A stretch of 64,000 nucleotides of DNA from Puffinus mauretanicus (lineage: Eukaryota > Chordata > Aves > Procellariiformes > Procellariidae). The DNA is taken from the NCBI GenBank assembly GCA_023333565.1, contig JAJKFH010004158.1, positions 2,124,879-2,188,878 of the forward strand, written 5' to 3'. This document shows, one piece after another, positions 37,835-50,220 of this stretch (position 1 is the first letter of the stretch; each line of letters starts with the position of its first letter). A program made the position numbers and the translations under genes. The notes beneath the pieces were generated by a model. The model did no database searches, was not told the origin of the DNA, and worked only from the letters and a program-made list of their open reading frames with translations.

Positions 37835-38490
37835 GGCCAGAACATGGGCAATGGCATTTCCCACTCCCAAAATAAATGTGGCCCAAACCCAGATCCCTTA
37901 ATATTCGGGAAAGGTTGAAGCTGGCATACAAATTATGAGTGCACGCCGATTACAAAGAACAACATTGCTTTTGAATTCTAGCCCCTGGGGTCTCTCATAA
38001 GACGGCCAATTGCATAAAAGAGAGCAAGGTAGCTGGCTACGGACATTACAGCAAAAGGTAAAGGAAGTCTTAAGAGGAGAATCAGGGCTGATGCACCTTT
38101 AGCTATAGCACCTGATATTTTCCCCTTCACAGCCTTTCCAGGGCAGGGCTCACTTTCCAGCTCAGTACTCAACTGAGTATCGCTCAGTTGTTCTCTGAGG
38201 GAAAAGAAAAAAAGGTAAATAAAGAGAATACTATAGCTTTAAATGCACTGCAGATCAAGAATTGCTTCAGTAGCACAGCCGAAATATGTGCCCTCAATAG
38301 ATTATCCCAGTTTCATATCCTTTAGGCAGCTTGTCTACAAACCAGCACTGGCAAGGAAAAATCCTGTCAAAAAGCGCTTTTTTCTATCTTTATCCTCTGA
38401 GTGTCCAACTCTTTTTGCTAAATCTCTACAGTCTGAAGCTCAAATTACCATTTCTGACCAGTGCAGAAACATGCAGAAACAAATGATGAA

Positions 38491-38640
38491 ATATTCATGA
38501 GTTGTTCATACTTTGCATCTTACAGAAGCAAGAGCCAGCACTAAATTTGCATGATCTAACCAAAGAAGACAGTTCAAGAGAAAAGCACTTTATATAGCGA
38601 TATTGAAAAACTTTTATATATTGAGGTAAAACCAGCAAGT
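38491..38640. promoter_or_regulatory. weak candidate noncoding element with octamer
   Basis: An exact POU octamer ATTTGCAT lies at 38545-38552 within AT-rich sequence; TTTATATAGCG and TTTTATATATTG follow. No repeat body. A single octamer is expected by chance about once or twice in this window per strand. Confidence 0.15.
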
Positions 38641-40590
38641 TTCTGCCCTTACTTGTGCAGAGTCACACGTTGTTTGAAAAGCATCCCACTAAATTTTCTG
38701 AGGATGTGTAAATGTGTCATCTGGACCACAGGAAATAAAGCAGGGTTAAAACACTGAACAAAACTGCGTTGAAGTTAACAAGCCCAAGGTTCATAAACCT
38801 TGCGATAGAAGCTTGCAGAGACCTTTCAAGGCTCATCCAATAAAGCCCTATGGCACTTTGTTCTTCCCCCCCTAAATCTCCATCTGTCTGAGCCAGCATC
38901 AGCAGGAAATTTTGCATGGAAGCTTGCCAGACAAAATAGCTACTTCATCTGGCTTTCAACTGCCATTAGTTTTAGAGACTTCTTAGAGGAATATGTTAAA
39001 AATCTCTTATTTTTAAACTATGTCCTAAGTTAGAGATGGGCCATGTCTTGTCTCTATGCTCGTGGTATCTGTCTTATGAAAGAGGTAATTCATGTGTGCT
39101 TTAATATTATATGTGCAATTATTTTCAATCTGCATTCTGCCTTTTTCACCTTGCCTTGTACTGAAAGCTGAAAATGCTCCTGCTTCCTGGAACTGCTCAA
39201 AAGTTCTTTAATTTAATTAAATCCATCTCACTCCCCTCTGAATTGCCCCAAACCTTCCAGATACAGCTGTCTCACAAGACTAAGTGGACTTGACCCTCAA
39301 CCCTTGGCATGGGTTAGACTTCGATATCCATGTTCACTTGCTGACACGAAGAGAAGCTTTGTCACCATGAGCACATGGGTGACAATTGACCTCAGCTCCT
39401 GGTACCTTATTTTACAAATAGCCTCTTTGAAAACTCTTCCTTCCCACAGCATGGCACAGGTGACATAATGTGCTCTTAAATGCTTCCAAAAAAAGTTCAC
39501 TTAAATTTGGCACCTTATGGATTTATTTTCATGAGGATAGAGAAATCTGGTGATACGACAGCAGTTTTTGCAAGCTCTTCTTTTCCTTGTAGAAGGTAGA
39601 AGTCTCCCTATGAGCAGCATGCTCAAAACACAGCATCTCTCTGCTTCTGCCAGGAGCTCACCTGTGGCTCTTCCACCTTGGCCTCCACCATCCATTGTTT
39701 GCAACCAGTACCCCAGCTCCCAGAATGTAAATCTCTCTTTAACAGCAAAGATGCTCACAAACACCTTCTACTGAAATTACACACCATTTACCAGGTACTC
39801 TTGGGATCAAAACCCATTTGGTGTGTCACTAATAGCCTTCAGAATAACCAGACCTCCTCAAACAAGGTTTGGCTGTGTGGGTCAAGGTGCAATTTTTAAT
39901 GTTGAGGTTTTTAGGAGATTTTGGCAGGTTCCTCTAGAGTGTCTTGGTAGTTCAGATGAAGTTACAAGGACTGTGCTCTATTACTGGAGTAGATCCCATT
40001 CAAAAGTGAAAGAAACTTAATGCTCACGTGATGAAATGTCTCATAACCCTATTTGTTACTATTTCTCCTCTTGTCACGTATGGAGATAAGGCTACATAGG
40101 TCCTTTTCTAAACAGCCTTTGTGAGGAGCCCTACATAGCTAGAGCAGCCCTAAAGAGAATTTCAGCTATAGCCATGCAGCAGCTGCTCCCAGAGGCAGAA
40201 GCTTATGGAATAGCTCAGCAGCCCCCCACGAGCTGCGGGATGAGAAGGGCTTGTGTGGGGTTTCTGGGGAGCCCAGGACCCTCTTGGAGGGACCATTGGC
40301 CAAGTTCCTGTAGCACAGACTGTCCCCTCTCTGCAGCGTTATTCACAGCCCGACCAGGGGACGCTGTGTCAGGGTCACGCTAACAACAGAGCAGAGGCAC
40401 TGGCCCTTCAAGGCCAGGATGGTGCTGTCCTCGTATCATAGGGCTGCATAGGAATAACTGAATTTTCACTGCTTTCTAAAATTCACTTAAGCATTTTATT
40501 GTGACAAGGACACACAGAATTGTGGGACATTTGCAGAGAAATGCAGGAAAATAAGATTTGTCATTTCTGGGGTTTACCAAACTTGACAGC
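38641..40590. other. non-coding, nothing recognised
   Basis: Short ORFs only, none recognisable. A TTTAATTTAATTAAATCC stretch near 39210 is AT-rich but isolated. Confidence 0.5.
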
Positions 40591-41100
40591 ATCTCCTCAA
40601 ATTTGTAGAGTGATCATTTTCAAAGCAATGAATCTAATTGGTGTTCTTTGTCTATTAATACAGCAGGGACTTTTCTTTCTATATTTTTAATAGTTGGGAT
40701 ATGTCATTTTTGATCTACATTTTAATAATTAGTAGAATATCATTTCAAATGAAAAATGCCAAGGAGGGTATTTATATGGTGCAGTTCTGCCTCGGGCATT
40801 AATGAAGTATGATACTATGCAGCAGGCACAGTTGCGTTATGTGTAACAATACAAATTGAATGTAAGTAATATCATTATTTGTGGTGTAACACAACGGCTG
40901 CACAAATAGCATTCCTGACAATAAATACCGTTGTTATGATAGGAAGGTACTGCTAATGCCACTAAGCATTACAATCAATTCTTGATAACATCATGTGAAC
41001 CAAGCTAATAAATTGGGAATTATATGCCTTCTGCACATTTCTGCCTATGTGAGCCAGGACTTGTTTGCTAATAGAGTAACAAATAATCCTGCGGGAAAAA
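40591..41100. promoter_or_regulatory. candidate conserved noncoding region (large)
   Basis: About 500 bp almost without ORFs or simple repeats. It has dense homeodomain and SOX-like words: CATTTTAATAATTAG, GGCATTAATGAAG, AACAATACAAATTG, TCATTATTTG and TTGTTATGATAG. GTTGCGTTATG at 40831 is C/EBP-like. Length, complexity and motif density make this one of the strongest enhancer candidates in the window. All of this is inference from sequence texture. Confidence 0.35.
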
Positions 41101-44100
41101 CAGTCAAGAAAGCTGGAAGATAACAAACCAAAAAAAGTCCAAACGTAGCACCTGCCATGGAAGAAAATGACTTTTGCAGGGTTGCTTAATATGCAAGAAT
41201 GACACACAAGGTATGTAAAAAAAAAAAATCACCTTTTGCGAAGACAGCTGCAAAGCAGAACCTCTGCCCCAGCTCCAAGGGCGGTAACAAACCCCCAGAA
41301 ACAAGATGTAGACGTGCCGCCCCGCAGGAGCATCCTGAGCACTCGGCCCTGCTGAAAGCCTAGCGGTGTGGAAAGCAGAACAGCTTTGGCTATCACATGC
41401 AACACGGGGCCCGGGGGCTTGGTCCTGCTGCTCGCTGAGCTTACCAGCTGCAAAATACAGCACTTCTATCAATGTGAGCAAGGGGTGCCCCATGCACCTC
41501 TGCCCGGACCAAAACATCCCGCGGGAGGGAAGAGAAAGGGCAGGCTGCCGTGGCTTTGATGGAAGGCGGACTTCCAACCCCCCAGACACGAGATGGTTCA
41601 ACAGGTCTGGAAAAGACTGTGAAACGCGAGTCACTGGACTGGAAAAACAGAAGAGAAATTATTCAGAGAAGTTGCGCAAGCTCCCAAATAAATTGCTGGT
41701 GCTCCCTGCAAAGGGAGCGTTAGCAACTCTCCTGTGATAGACTTAGAGGAGGGCTGAGGGCTAACATAAGCCTTGCCATTTGCTAAAGGAGAAATTGGAG
41801 GAATCACTCAAATGAGGCGGGGATTAAACTGGGACTGAGCTCTAGTGAGAGCGCTCAAGGAAATTTAGATTACAATGATGGAGAGGAAGAGAAGATTAAA
41901 ACTCAGGGCTGAGTGAGTAATGCACAACAAATGTATTCAAATGAATCTCTTCCATCGAGGCACTTCCAGGGCTGCCATCACCTTGCAATTTTTAATGCAC
42001 TTACTCTGCTGGAAGGAAGGTAGTGCTGCTATTTCTATCTTTCGCTTGGGGAATGGAAACACAGAGAGATTAAGTATCTTCCTCAAGGTGACCCAAAATA
42101 TCTGTTCCAGAACAGGAGAATTTCAGGTCTCGGCATAGCCGGGGGGACCATCGCTCCCCCCTGCCTGTGAACAGCAGGAACGTTTGGGGTGGAAGTTTGC
42201 TCCTCAGGTTTTTCCTCCAGCTTGTAATTGTGGACTGCAGATCCCTGGCCTGGAACACAACACCAAACAGCCCGCAGCCAGTGCCAGTATCTTCCCCAGG
42301 CTCCTCTTCTCTGTTCATCCACAGACTTCTGCTGAAGGCACCAGGAATTTCTTTTGGGGCATCAAGAGGCGCAAGGTGAGGGTGACGCATTCGGGCGGGC
42401 ATGTTTGCGACTCCTTTAATGACTGCAGCAGGAGATGCAAATGGTAGAGCCGCCTGCGGTAATGACAGTGCTGAGACCGTGCTGTGGGAGGGAAGGAGAT
42501 ACCGGGGGACTTGCCTGACAACTTGATTTGCAATTAAGTTGGCTCCATTTAAATCCCACACAGATGCATGGATCTTGTCCCTGCAGAGCTGGATCCTCAC
42601 CTGTCGGGGTCTGTGGTTAAAATAACCTTCTGGGGAGCCTCTTCCTTGTGCCTTCTGAGCTTGAGCTGGCAAAAATTTGTGAAATAGCTCCTGTGGCTAT
42701 TTAATTTTAGTATAAGTGAATTTGCCCAGAGCTACTGGAAATTACACTGCTACTCTTTCCACTGCTACCAGACAGTCCATTAGTACTCAAGAGTTTGCCA
42801 TAGAAAAATACATCACTATGGCAGACGAGACAAAATTCATTTTAGACTTGCAGCCGCAGCGCAGTTTGTCCCCAGCGTTCACACCGATGTCCTAGTAGGA
42901 ACCATCAGCTTTCATCCCCTGCCAGCGTAGTGTAAAATAACAAATGAAGTGTCCAGGCAGCACAGACTGAAGCCAGCCAGGGGAACGGCCCAACCATTTG
43001 ATTACAAGCCGCCTCCTCCTTCATCTTCTGGCTACTTCTGTTTGTGGTTGCTCACTGGTCCCGCTCCAAGCAGGAGGATGAGTTGCTGCTGTAGCCAGAG
43101 AAGCTGCTTCCCAGGGAGAAGAGGACGTGGCACTGGCTGCTTTCGAGCAGAAGACAGCTTGGAGCCCAGGTCCTGGTGAGCAGGTTATTCCTGGGTCTGA
43201 TCCAGCAAAGGTCAGCTTGGCACATTCGGAAAAGCGAGCCCTGCTCTCAGAAGACAGCTGCAGGCTCTCGCTTTCAAACAGGCGGGAGTGATAAAATGTG
43301 CAGTTTGATTTCAAGGCCCCAGCTCTTGCAAGAGGTGCATGCAAGTTTTATTTTTTATTTAATGAAGAAAAAAAAAAATCATGAATAGCTCAGCGCTTGG
43401 CATTTTGTAGCCAGCTGTCCGTGGCTTCCCACTCAGCCTGGAAGTTTCTCTCCTTTGCTCTTCAGAAGCACCTTCCTCTGGTCCCCGAGCCCAGAGCCCG
43501 CTCAGCCATCTGCCCCCGTCCCTTTGGCCTTGCTGAGTGCCATCCAGGTGCCCATTCTTTTCTCTTTAATGAAAAGTGAGTTGGATGCCCTTGAATGCTT
43601 TTCAAGATCTTGCTGTGTCTGTGCAGGGTGCACGTGAACATGGGGAAGAGGGAGAGCCACCCACGGAGCAGCTCGCAGGACCTCCTCCGCACCCTCCTGC
43701 AGACGGCAGGGATTTCTCACCACCCAACGCAGGCTGATGAGTGGCTTGAAAGAAAAAAAAAAAATGATGCTCCTAGAGGGAAAATCTTGGTTCTGCATGC
43801 AAATCTGGTAATAGCACTGTCCCCAAGGCTGGTAGCAATTTTTAACCGCATCTACATTTTGTCTGGGCTTTCACACGCCTGTCCAGCTGCCAAAACACGT
43901 TTTCTTTTGTTGTTGCCTCATTTGCAAAAGGTTTTTCATTCCTCTTTCTCTGTTCTTCACACTAGCCCACTTGCCCCTAGCTCTGCTCCCAGACACGACA
44001 CCTCCCAGTTGGTTTCTCTAGGTTGCAAGGGGTTAGCTGCAAGGCAGCTTGCTTTCACGCCTGCCATGAAACGCTCAACATTTCTACAAAATTTCATCAA

Positions 44101-44590
44101 ACGCTCTCGAGTCCCCCAAACTTCTGCTGGGCACCGCAGGGTAACTGCAAGGCTGAGCCCAGCCAGCTAGAAGCAAGCAGGACTGCTTCTATCGCTTTCC
44201 TTGGGAGCGTGTTTTAATCCACAGCTGAATCCCTTTTACTGGACTTGCTCTGGACCCAATTCCAAGCTTTATTACAGTCTGGAGAAGTGTTTCCATCTAT
44301 TTCAATAAGTGATGGATGAGGTCACATCACTTCATAAATGGAGCTGCATGGTGGCATAGTTAATCTTTGTCCCCATCCCCGACCTGAGTTGTCTTAGCAT
44401 CCGCCACCATCCATCCCGTCCTCGGCTCCCCAAAAACAGGGCTGTGTCCCACTGTGAGACACCACCATCATCCCACCAACCTACATGTGTTCACAGCCAC
44501 GTGTCCTCCTTTCCCAAGCGGTTCCTCGCAGCATGCCCTCTGCACAGGCACTCGGATTGCACGAATCCCCCTTCCCACCGCAATCAGCGC
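41101..44590. other. non-coding, GC-richer, unrecognised ORFs
   Basis: The longer open frames (minus 41104-41634, 176 codons; minus 42070-42672, 200 codons; plus 43595-44170, 191 codons) match nothing I know. Two of them overlap opposite-strand frames of similar size. The 42070 frame runs into the MIR-like fossil. I therefore do not annotate genes here. Confidence 0.45.
42045..42135 (-). mobile_element. probable MIR SINE fossil, minus strand
   Basis: The plus strand reads GGAAACACAGAGAGATTAAG, then TATCTTCCTCAAGGTGACCC, then a segment ending in TTTCAGGTCTCGGC. This parallels the reverse complement of MIR, which from memory reads GAAACTGAGGCACAGAGAGGTTAAGTAACTTGCCCAAGGTCACAC and later GAACCCAGGTCT. 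Order and spacing both hold. This is the best MIR copy in the window. Confidence 0.6.
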
Positions 44591-44800
44591 CAGTGGCCAA
44601 GTGAACGTGTTAGTAACTAATTTATATGGGCATGATTTACATGCTTAATTAGCTTTGCTTTTAATTGCAGTATTCAAAAGGCAGAATATTTTACCACAAA
44701 GTGCTATGCCTAGAGCCTGTTTGATTAACTGCAGAAAGGAAAGCGTTCAGTAGCATAAAACTGAATCACCAGAAAGTCAATACGTATTAAAGGATTTGAA
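44591..44800. promoter_or_regulatory. candidate conserved noncoding element
   Basis: Contains AACTAATTTATATGG, GATTTACATGCTTAATTAGC and TTTTAATTGCAG in quick succession, then GTTTGATTAACTGC and ATACGTATTAAAGG. The region has no repeat and no long ORF, although GC-richer sequence lies just before it. The run of homeodomain cores at 44616-44670 is notable. Confidence 0.35.
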
Positions 44801-45640
44801 GGGCTTTTTATTTTTTTTTCCCCAACTAAACACATTTTACAAACAGCAGGGAAGGCAAAATTCTGAATTCAGCGCTAGTTATGACTTTTTTTTTTCTTGC
44901 TGCTCTGCTGCAAACCAATCTCGGGGTCTTGCAATCTTTTTTTTTCACTGGAGGATAAATAAGTGATGCAGAGCCTGGACTTTTTCTCAGTCTAACTTAC
45001 TTCCCTTATATCAAACTTTGAAAAAGGGCCAAACTGGAGGCGTGTAACCCCTTTGGCAAGGACTCTGTCCACACACCAGCAGTCCCAGGGACTGGTTCTG
45101 CTCAGGGAAATTAAGGTCAACCCTGTGCTGTTTGCAGCAGCTCCCTCAAAAAAATATCGCATCATAAAATGAAGAAAGCTTGCATGGCGTTTTCAGAAGG
45201 AACCTGGAGTAACTGTATGTACGAGCACCATCTGTTGGCTGCGTTACTGCTTACAGGGTGCAAACTGCATCCCATTTCCAACAAAATTGCAGCTCCATGG
45301 CATGACACGAGGAACAGTCCTAGTTTTAGGGAGCGTTTTCTGGACAAACAGTCGGGCATAGGTCAGCGGGGATCGCCAAATAATCCAGCAATTTGCCCAA
45401 AGTCACCCAGGCTCTAGAAGGGGAACTTGGTGGCTCTCTACCTGGGGTTGCCATCCTGATGCCCTCTAGACCAGCCTGCCGGCTGCTGCAATTAAGGATG
45501 CTCCACCACCCCCTTTTCCTACACAAATAATATATTTTGGCCTCAGCAGCCTGAGAAAATTAATTCAGCCAAGGTTTTGGGAGCATTCGGGTTGTTTGGC
45601 CACTACTCCTGTTCGATCGTTTTAAGAACAAAGAGCTACA
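44801..45640. other. non-coding, T-runs and a possible MIR fossil
   Basis: Several T8-T9 runs (44810-44945). The possible MIR fragment at 45385-45465 is the only element named. No gene. Confidence 0.5.
45385..45465 (-). mobile_element. possible MIR SINE fossil, minus strand
   Basis: The phrase TTTGCCCAAAGTCACCCAGG on the plus strand closely follows the reverse-complement MIR core (CTTGCCCAAGGTCACACAGC, from memory), and a CTACCTGGGG word follows at about the right distance. The flanks upstream do not show the expected GAAACTGAGG, so the fragment is short. Confidence 0.45.
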
Positions 45641-45910
45641 AATCCGCAGCAATTTACAATCTGACTTTCCAATTAAGGATTTGACGTGTTTTTATGCCTT
45701 TTAAGTGACAATATTTGTCAGGCCGTTTGTTCAGTGCATTGTCTGCATGTGCAGTTACACAGGAATTGGTTTAATTAAGGTTAATTGGTGCATAATTAGA
45801 ACTGCTGCCAACATAAAAGAATGGCTGCAGACCAGGGAGAGAGTCGATTTCTATCCAGCTCCAAAGGACAAATGGCGTAAAGTGGAGATTACAGCTGAGT
45901 GGTAAAAACC
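45641..45910. promoter_or_regulatory. candidate conserved noncoding element with MEIS/TGIF and homeodomain cluster
   Basis: TGACAA (45706-45711) and TTGTCA (45715-45720) form an inverted pair around TAT; TGACA/TGTCA is the core recognised by MEIS, PKNOX and TGIF proteins. Fifty bases on are TTAATTAA (45771-45778), GTTAATTGG and CATAATTAG in a row. No repeats are present. It is among the strongest regulatory candidates. Conservation is untested. Confidence 0.4.
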
Positions 45911-46720
45911 TAAACTGCTTCATATTTTAGCTCCAATTTTTGTAAAACAACATGTCTAACTGCTTGGCAGCGTTCTCCCCAGAGCACAGAGTCCTGTCCC
46001 AGTCAATGAAGCATTTTTAATGGCGGAAGGTATTTGCGCTAGTAAATCTTTGCAGCTGGATACTCTCTACCAGTGCAGGAGAACCATGCAAGGATGCAAT
46101 TCAGGGAAGGAAAATGGAGGAAAAGGGGGGCGGGGGGGAAGATACTTTGACAAAGCAGCTGTGATTTATTGCACAATAAACTCACCTGGGATTGCTGGTC
46201 TGGCACAAACCCGGTGGGAGCAGCGCTCCAGCCTTGCCCGCGAGGCTCCCAGGTGATGCCACCGGTGTCGAAGGACAACTACGGGGCGGTTCTGGCATCG
46301 GTGACTTGTTTCTGCAACAGTCCAGCGGGATGATCACCACAGAGCATTTGTTATGTTGCTTTTAACCCTCCCTCCCAAGGGCACCCCATTTTTTAGTACT
46401 GAAAACAAAGCCAAGGCAGTAGTGCCCAGCTGTGAACTTGCCTGCTGCCTCCGTCCTGGCCCCACTTGCAGCTCTCTGAGCCCAGGGCTCCCAGTTAGCC
46501 CAGTCCAGGGATGCTGGGAGCAACCTTCCTCTCTCCTCCAAGGTGAAGGTGCCTGGGACAGGGGGTCCTGGGCCACCACGCAGCCTCCTACCCCAGCTGC
46601 GGGCCACGGAGCCCCGGCAGCCTTTCCAGATGGTAAACCTTGCTCCAGTGGTGTGTGGGGTCAGGTTGGAGGACAGATCGCAAAATAATGAAAGAAAATG
46701 AGAAAGGGAGAGAGAAAAAT

Positions 46721-46760
46721 TATAATGAATAGAATGAGAATATAATGAGAATGAATAGAC
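46721..46760. repeat. diverged tandem dimer of a 20-bp unit
   Basis: Units 46721-46740 and 46741-46760 both start TATAATGA and share permuted GAATAGA and ATGAGAA words. The surrounding sequence from 46681 is purine-rich (GAAAGGGAGAGAGAAAAA). Confidence 0.75.
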
Positions 46761-48529
46761 TCGAAAATAGGTGAAAACCTCACTAGGCAGTAAATAGGGT
46801 CTGACCACTCTGGTCCTATGCATGTGTGCGCTCCTTCGAAAGACCCAGAGACAGCAAATTAAGAGGAGGGAGGGGATTTCCCCTGGCTCACAGGGGCAGC
46901 TACTTTCTCTGAGTTATTATTTTAGCACTGACAGGACCCTGCACCTGCTGAGGGAAACATGATCCTGCTTCTGCCAACAAGGAATTGCAGGGATCTACCG
47001 AAAAGGCAATTTCCTCCTCCGCTCCCCTTGACCAAAAGTCTCCAATCCCCCCCAGTAAAATACTACAAACCTTCCCATCCCCATTGCATACAAATTCCTC
47101 CTCGTTACCATGGTAACAGGAGAAGCGGCGGCTCTCCCAGCCAGATCAGCATCATCAACCCCCCCTCCGCTCCCATGCACACGCTCCTCAGAAGAAAGCA
47201 AAATGGTCAGCAAGACAAGATCGGAGAGAAAAAAACCCTGTTCTTGGCACAATTCTTCCATATGTCACCCTGTCCACAGCAGCTCTCGAGAGCCAGGGCA
47301 GTCTTGGGGGTGAGCAGCATATGCAGCTGCGTCAGGCACAATTAAAGGCAAATTATACTCTTATTATTATTTTGAGAAAAGCCAGGGAAATGGCTGTAAT
47401 ATATATAATTAATAAATAATATATAATACAGAAAGCTCCAGAGAGACCTGCCAGGCTGAGCGGCGATGTGTGCTGAAAATGAGGTCAGTCCCGCGCAGCC
47501 CAGCGTTCCCACACCCCCCAAGAGAAGCCCATTTTCAAAGCAGCCGTTTTCAAAACAGACTGATTGTTTGGGGGGAAAAGTTTAGAAATAGGAGAGCAAT
47601 TTTTCAAGCACAAGTGGCTGAAGTTTCTTGATATGCAGAATTTCTTTTTCACCCTCATCAGAAAGTTTCCCTCTTTTCCACTTCGATCACACTAAGGCAC
47701 GGTGGCTGGTTGTGCAGACCTGCCCTTCTGCTGGTGCAGCCCCTGTGAAGGTCCAGGCACTTCTTTGAAGAAGAAATACATAATTCTGTAATTTTAGACC
47801 TGCAGGTTGGAGCCTGTTGGTCTAAACCTCTCTCCACTTTGTTTCTGGCGCTGCCGCTGAGGGCACGATGAGGGCATGAAACCAGGTGTTTCAACACTGA
47901 AGGCAGCAGGGCTCCTTTGGTGCCCGATAGCATACCCACAATTAAATACATTGCTTAAACTGAGCCGCGACCGCAGAGTGCATGAAGCTCTGTGGTGCTT
48001 GCAATGGGATTCATTCTCTCTAATTTAGCTGTCTGGGAATTAGGTGCCGAGTCCAGGATCCCTCCGTGGTCCCTGGGAGACACTGGGACCACCCGAGGGC
48101 AATTCTTCCTTCCTGAGACGAACATCTCAGCCCAGAGGGCTGCCTGCTAAAGCAGCCACGTAACCTCCTGTAAGTGATGCAGGTCCCACCCCAGCTGTCT
48201 GATCTGTCTGACTTCAATGAGTCATGCCCCTATGGAAAGATATACATAGGATAGCCTTCCATATTAACCCCCTGATCTACTTCAAGTCCAGTACAAATCT
48301 AAAGGCAAAGCCAATTTCAGACCAGTCCAAAGGAGAGGTCAGCATTTAAACTTAAAAAAAAATATATATTATGAATTAAAAATGAGCAAGGGGATTGGGA
48401 AAAGAATTATACGCCTGAGATAGACTCACGTTATACAGGTGGTTTCAGGTTGCTAAGCTGCAGGGAACAATTAAGGAACAGCTTCCAAGGGGCAAAGCAA
48501 TGAAATCACAGCGTCATAGAAATCAAAGT

Positions 48530-48585
48530 ACATGCATGAACAGGAAAAGCAGCTTCACTCAAGGTAACACAGTAGAACTGTAAAT
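48530..48585 (-). mobile_element. weak MIR-like fragment, minus strand
   Basis: CACTCAAGGTAACACAGTAG resembles the reverse-complement MIR core around CCAAGGTCACACAGCTAG. Only about 20 bases support it, so this is close to a guess. Confidence 0.25.
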
Positions 48586-50220
48586 AAACAAATATTCTTT
48601 CGCTATTGTACAAGCGCCGTAACAACCATTGGTTTTGTGTATTTTATCTTTGCACTGTGATTTTCCGGATTAACCCTCTCCTTTTTAACTCCAAGCAGTT
48701 CCCTTGATCATGGAGTTGCAAAATGCCAGCACCAAAGTCTCAGGAAAACACGTGAGAGTGCAACGGCCAGGTCTGGGGCGCAGGTAATGTGGTTCGGCAC
48801 GAGCCACAGAGAACATCAGGTTGGCAGAGTGAATTTGTCAAACCAAGAGCACAGCCATCCTCACTGCTCAGCCCATCCCCACACGGCCTTCCAAACGGTC
48901 TGACAATGCAGAGGATTTATGATTTCCACAGTACTGCCATAAGAAACTACTTAGAACTTGTGGCAAGTGAGGGATAAGCTTATTTCTCTGGTGAGGACCA
49001 GAGAAAGTCAGGAATGGCAGCTTCTCAGAGCCAGGAAAAAGCCTTAAGTAAAGATGAGAAAAGTGAAATTAGCTGCTTCTGAAGAGTTTCCTACATAGGA
49101 GACAGATGACAAACTGGAATAAGCCAGCACAGCTCCACTGATGAACTGGCTGGTGCCAAGTCTGAACCCCAAAAGGAGTGGAAGGCCCCTCCACCCATAA
49201 CTTAAGGCAACAAAATGCTTTGAACTTCTTTCAAACACAATATACCTTATCCTGGGGAAAGAAGAGCAGCTCAGTGGTCTCACATGTGATGTGGGATCCT
49301 CACAGTAAGGTTCCCAGCCATTTCTCTATTATTATTGTTATTAATTTCAGGATTCAATGGATGACACAGCTGTGTAGATCATCTCCATCCCTGAAGGCCA
49401 GCCTACCTTTGCTATGACCCTAGTGGCTCTTGAATGAGGCCATGGATTATCATCAATACCATCATCAGTATTTTAGAAGGTATGAGCATGTGTATTCCTG
49501 TCAATAGAAGCTTTCTGCCACGTTTTTTATTACTTCATTGTGCCCAAAGGGGCACATCTCCTCCATTGGTTCAAGAAGGCAACAGTTGTGTTGGGGTGGA
49601 TGTCCCCGCTGAGACATTGTGGAGATGATCCTAGCATTTGAAGGAATGGGAATTTGCTGCCTCTAAATTCATGAGCACCTTCATGCAGGAGTACGACAAA
49701 CATCCAGATCGACCCTTGCTCCCCTGCTTTACATCTTGTGGATTGTTTCTCCCCTCCCCACAAAGCTGCCGAAGGGAGTAGCACTCAGCAGCAAAATCGG
49801 GCTGCATTCAGCGGGCTAGTGGCTCTCGGGTGCTTGCTATTCTCTGCGCACTTAGATGCAATTTTTCAAATGACATTTGCATTTTCACTTTCTGGCTGAG
49901 TACTGGTATTTAATGTGCTCTGTTGACCGAACTCCATCCCAAGCATGTTTCTTAGTAAAGATTTTTGTCCTCAGACTCAGGTTCACAACTGAACAAGTAA
50001 CCCCTGGCTGACTGTGAAGTCTATTTGTTGATCCAGAGCATCCTCTTTAAATGTTGCTGACATACTGGTCATCCTGTTTATTGATTGTCATCAATAATAT
50101 ACTCCTAACAAATCTCTAAATTTAATGCCACAGAAGACTGCTCGGCTCTAATTCTCTTCTTACACAGCCTTGCTCCAAGCTCTTACTAATAATATTCTGA
50201 ATATCTTCTCTAGAATAAGT

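Larger units (their letters stand above)
35481..38490. other. non-coding, small tandem repeats
   Basis: Includes (CTGTG)3 at 37365-37382, a purine run at 37747-37777 and (GTGCTA)3 at 37817-37834. No gene or transposon was recognised. The 36.0-36.4 kb section has an overlapping pair of ORFs on opposite strands, a pattern common in GC-richer chance sequence. Confidence 0.5.
45911..50220. other. non-coding, mixed composition
   Basis: A diverged 20-bp tandem dimer lies at 46721-46760. An AT-only stretch with ATATATAATTAATAAATAAT is near 47400. G-rich sequence (GGGGGGCGGGGGGG) lies near 46125. ORFs of up to 153 codons at 46.3-46.8 kb overlap on opposite strands and are unrecognised. A weak MIR-like fragment is near 48555. 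Confidence 0.5.

Noticed and set aside
41104..41634. 176-codon open frame, minus strand
   Set aside because: No recognisable family, and similar-sized frames exist on the other strand.
42070..42672. 200-codon open frame, minus strand
   Set aside because: No recognisable domain. It overlaps plus-strand frames and runs into a MIR-like fossil. GC-richer sequence gives long frames by chance.
43595..44170. 191-codon open frame, plus strand
   Set aside because: Composition and sequence resemble no protein; it reads through an A12 run. Overlapping minus-strand frames cover the same region.
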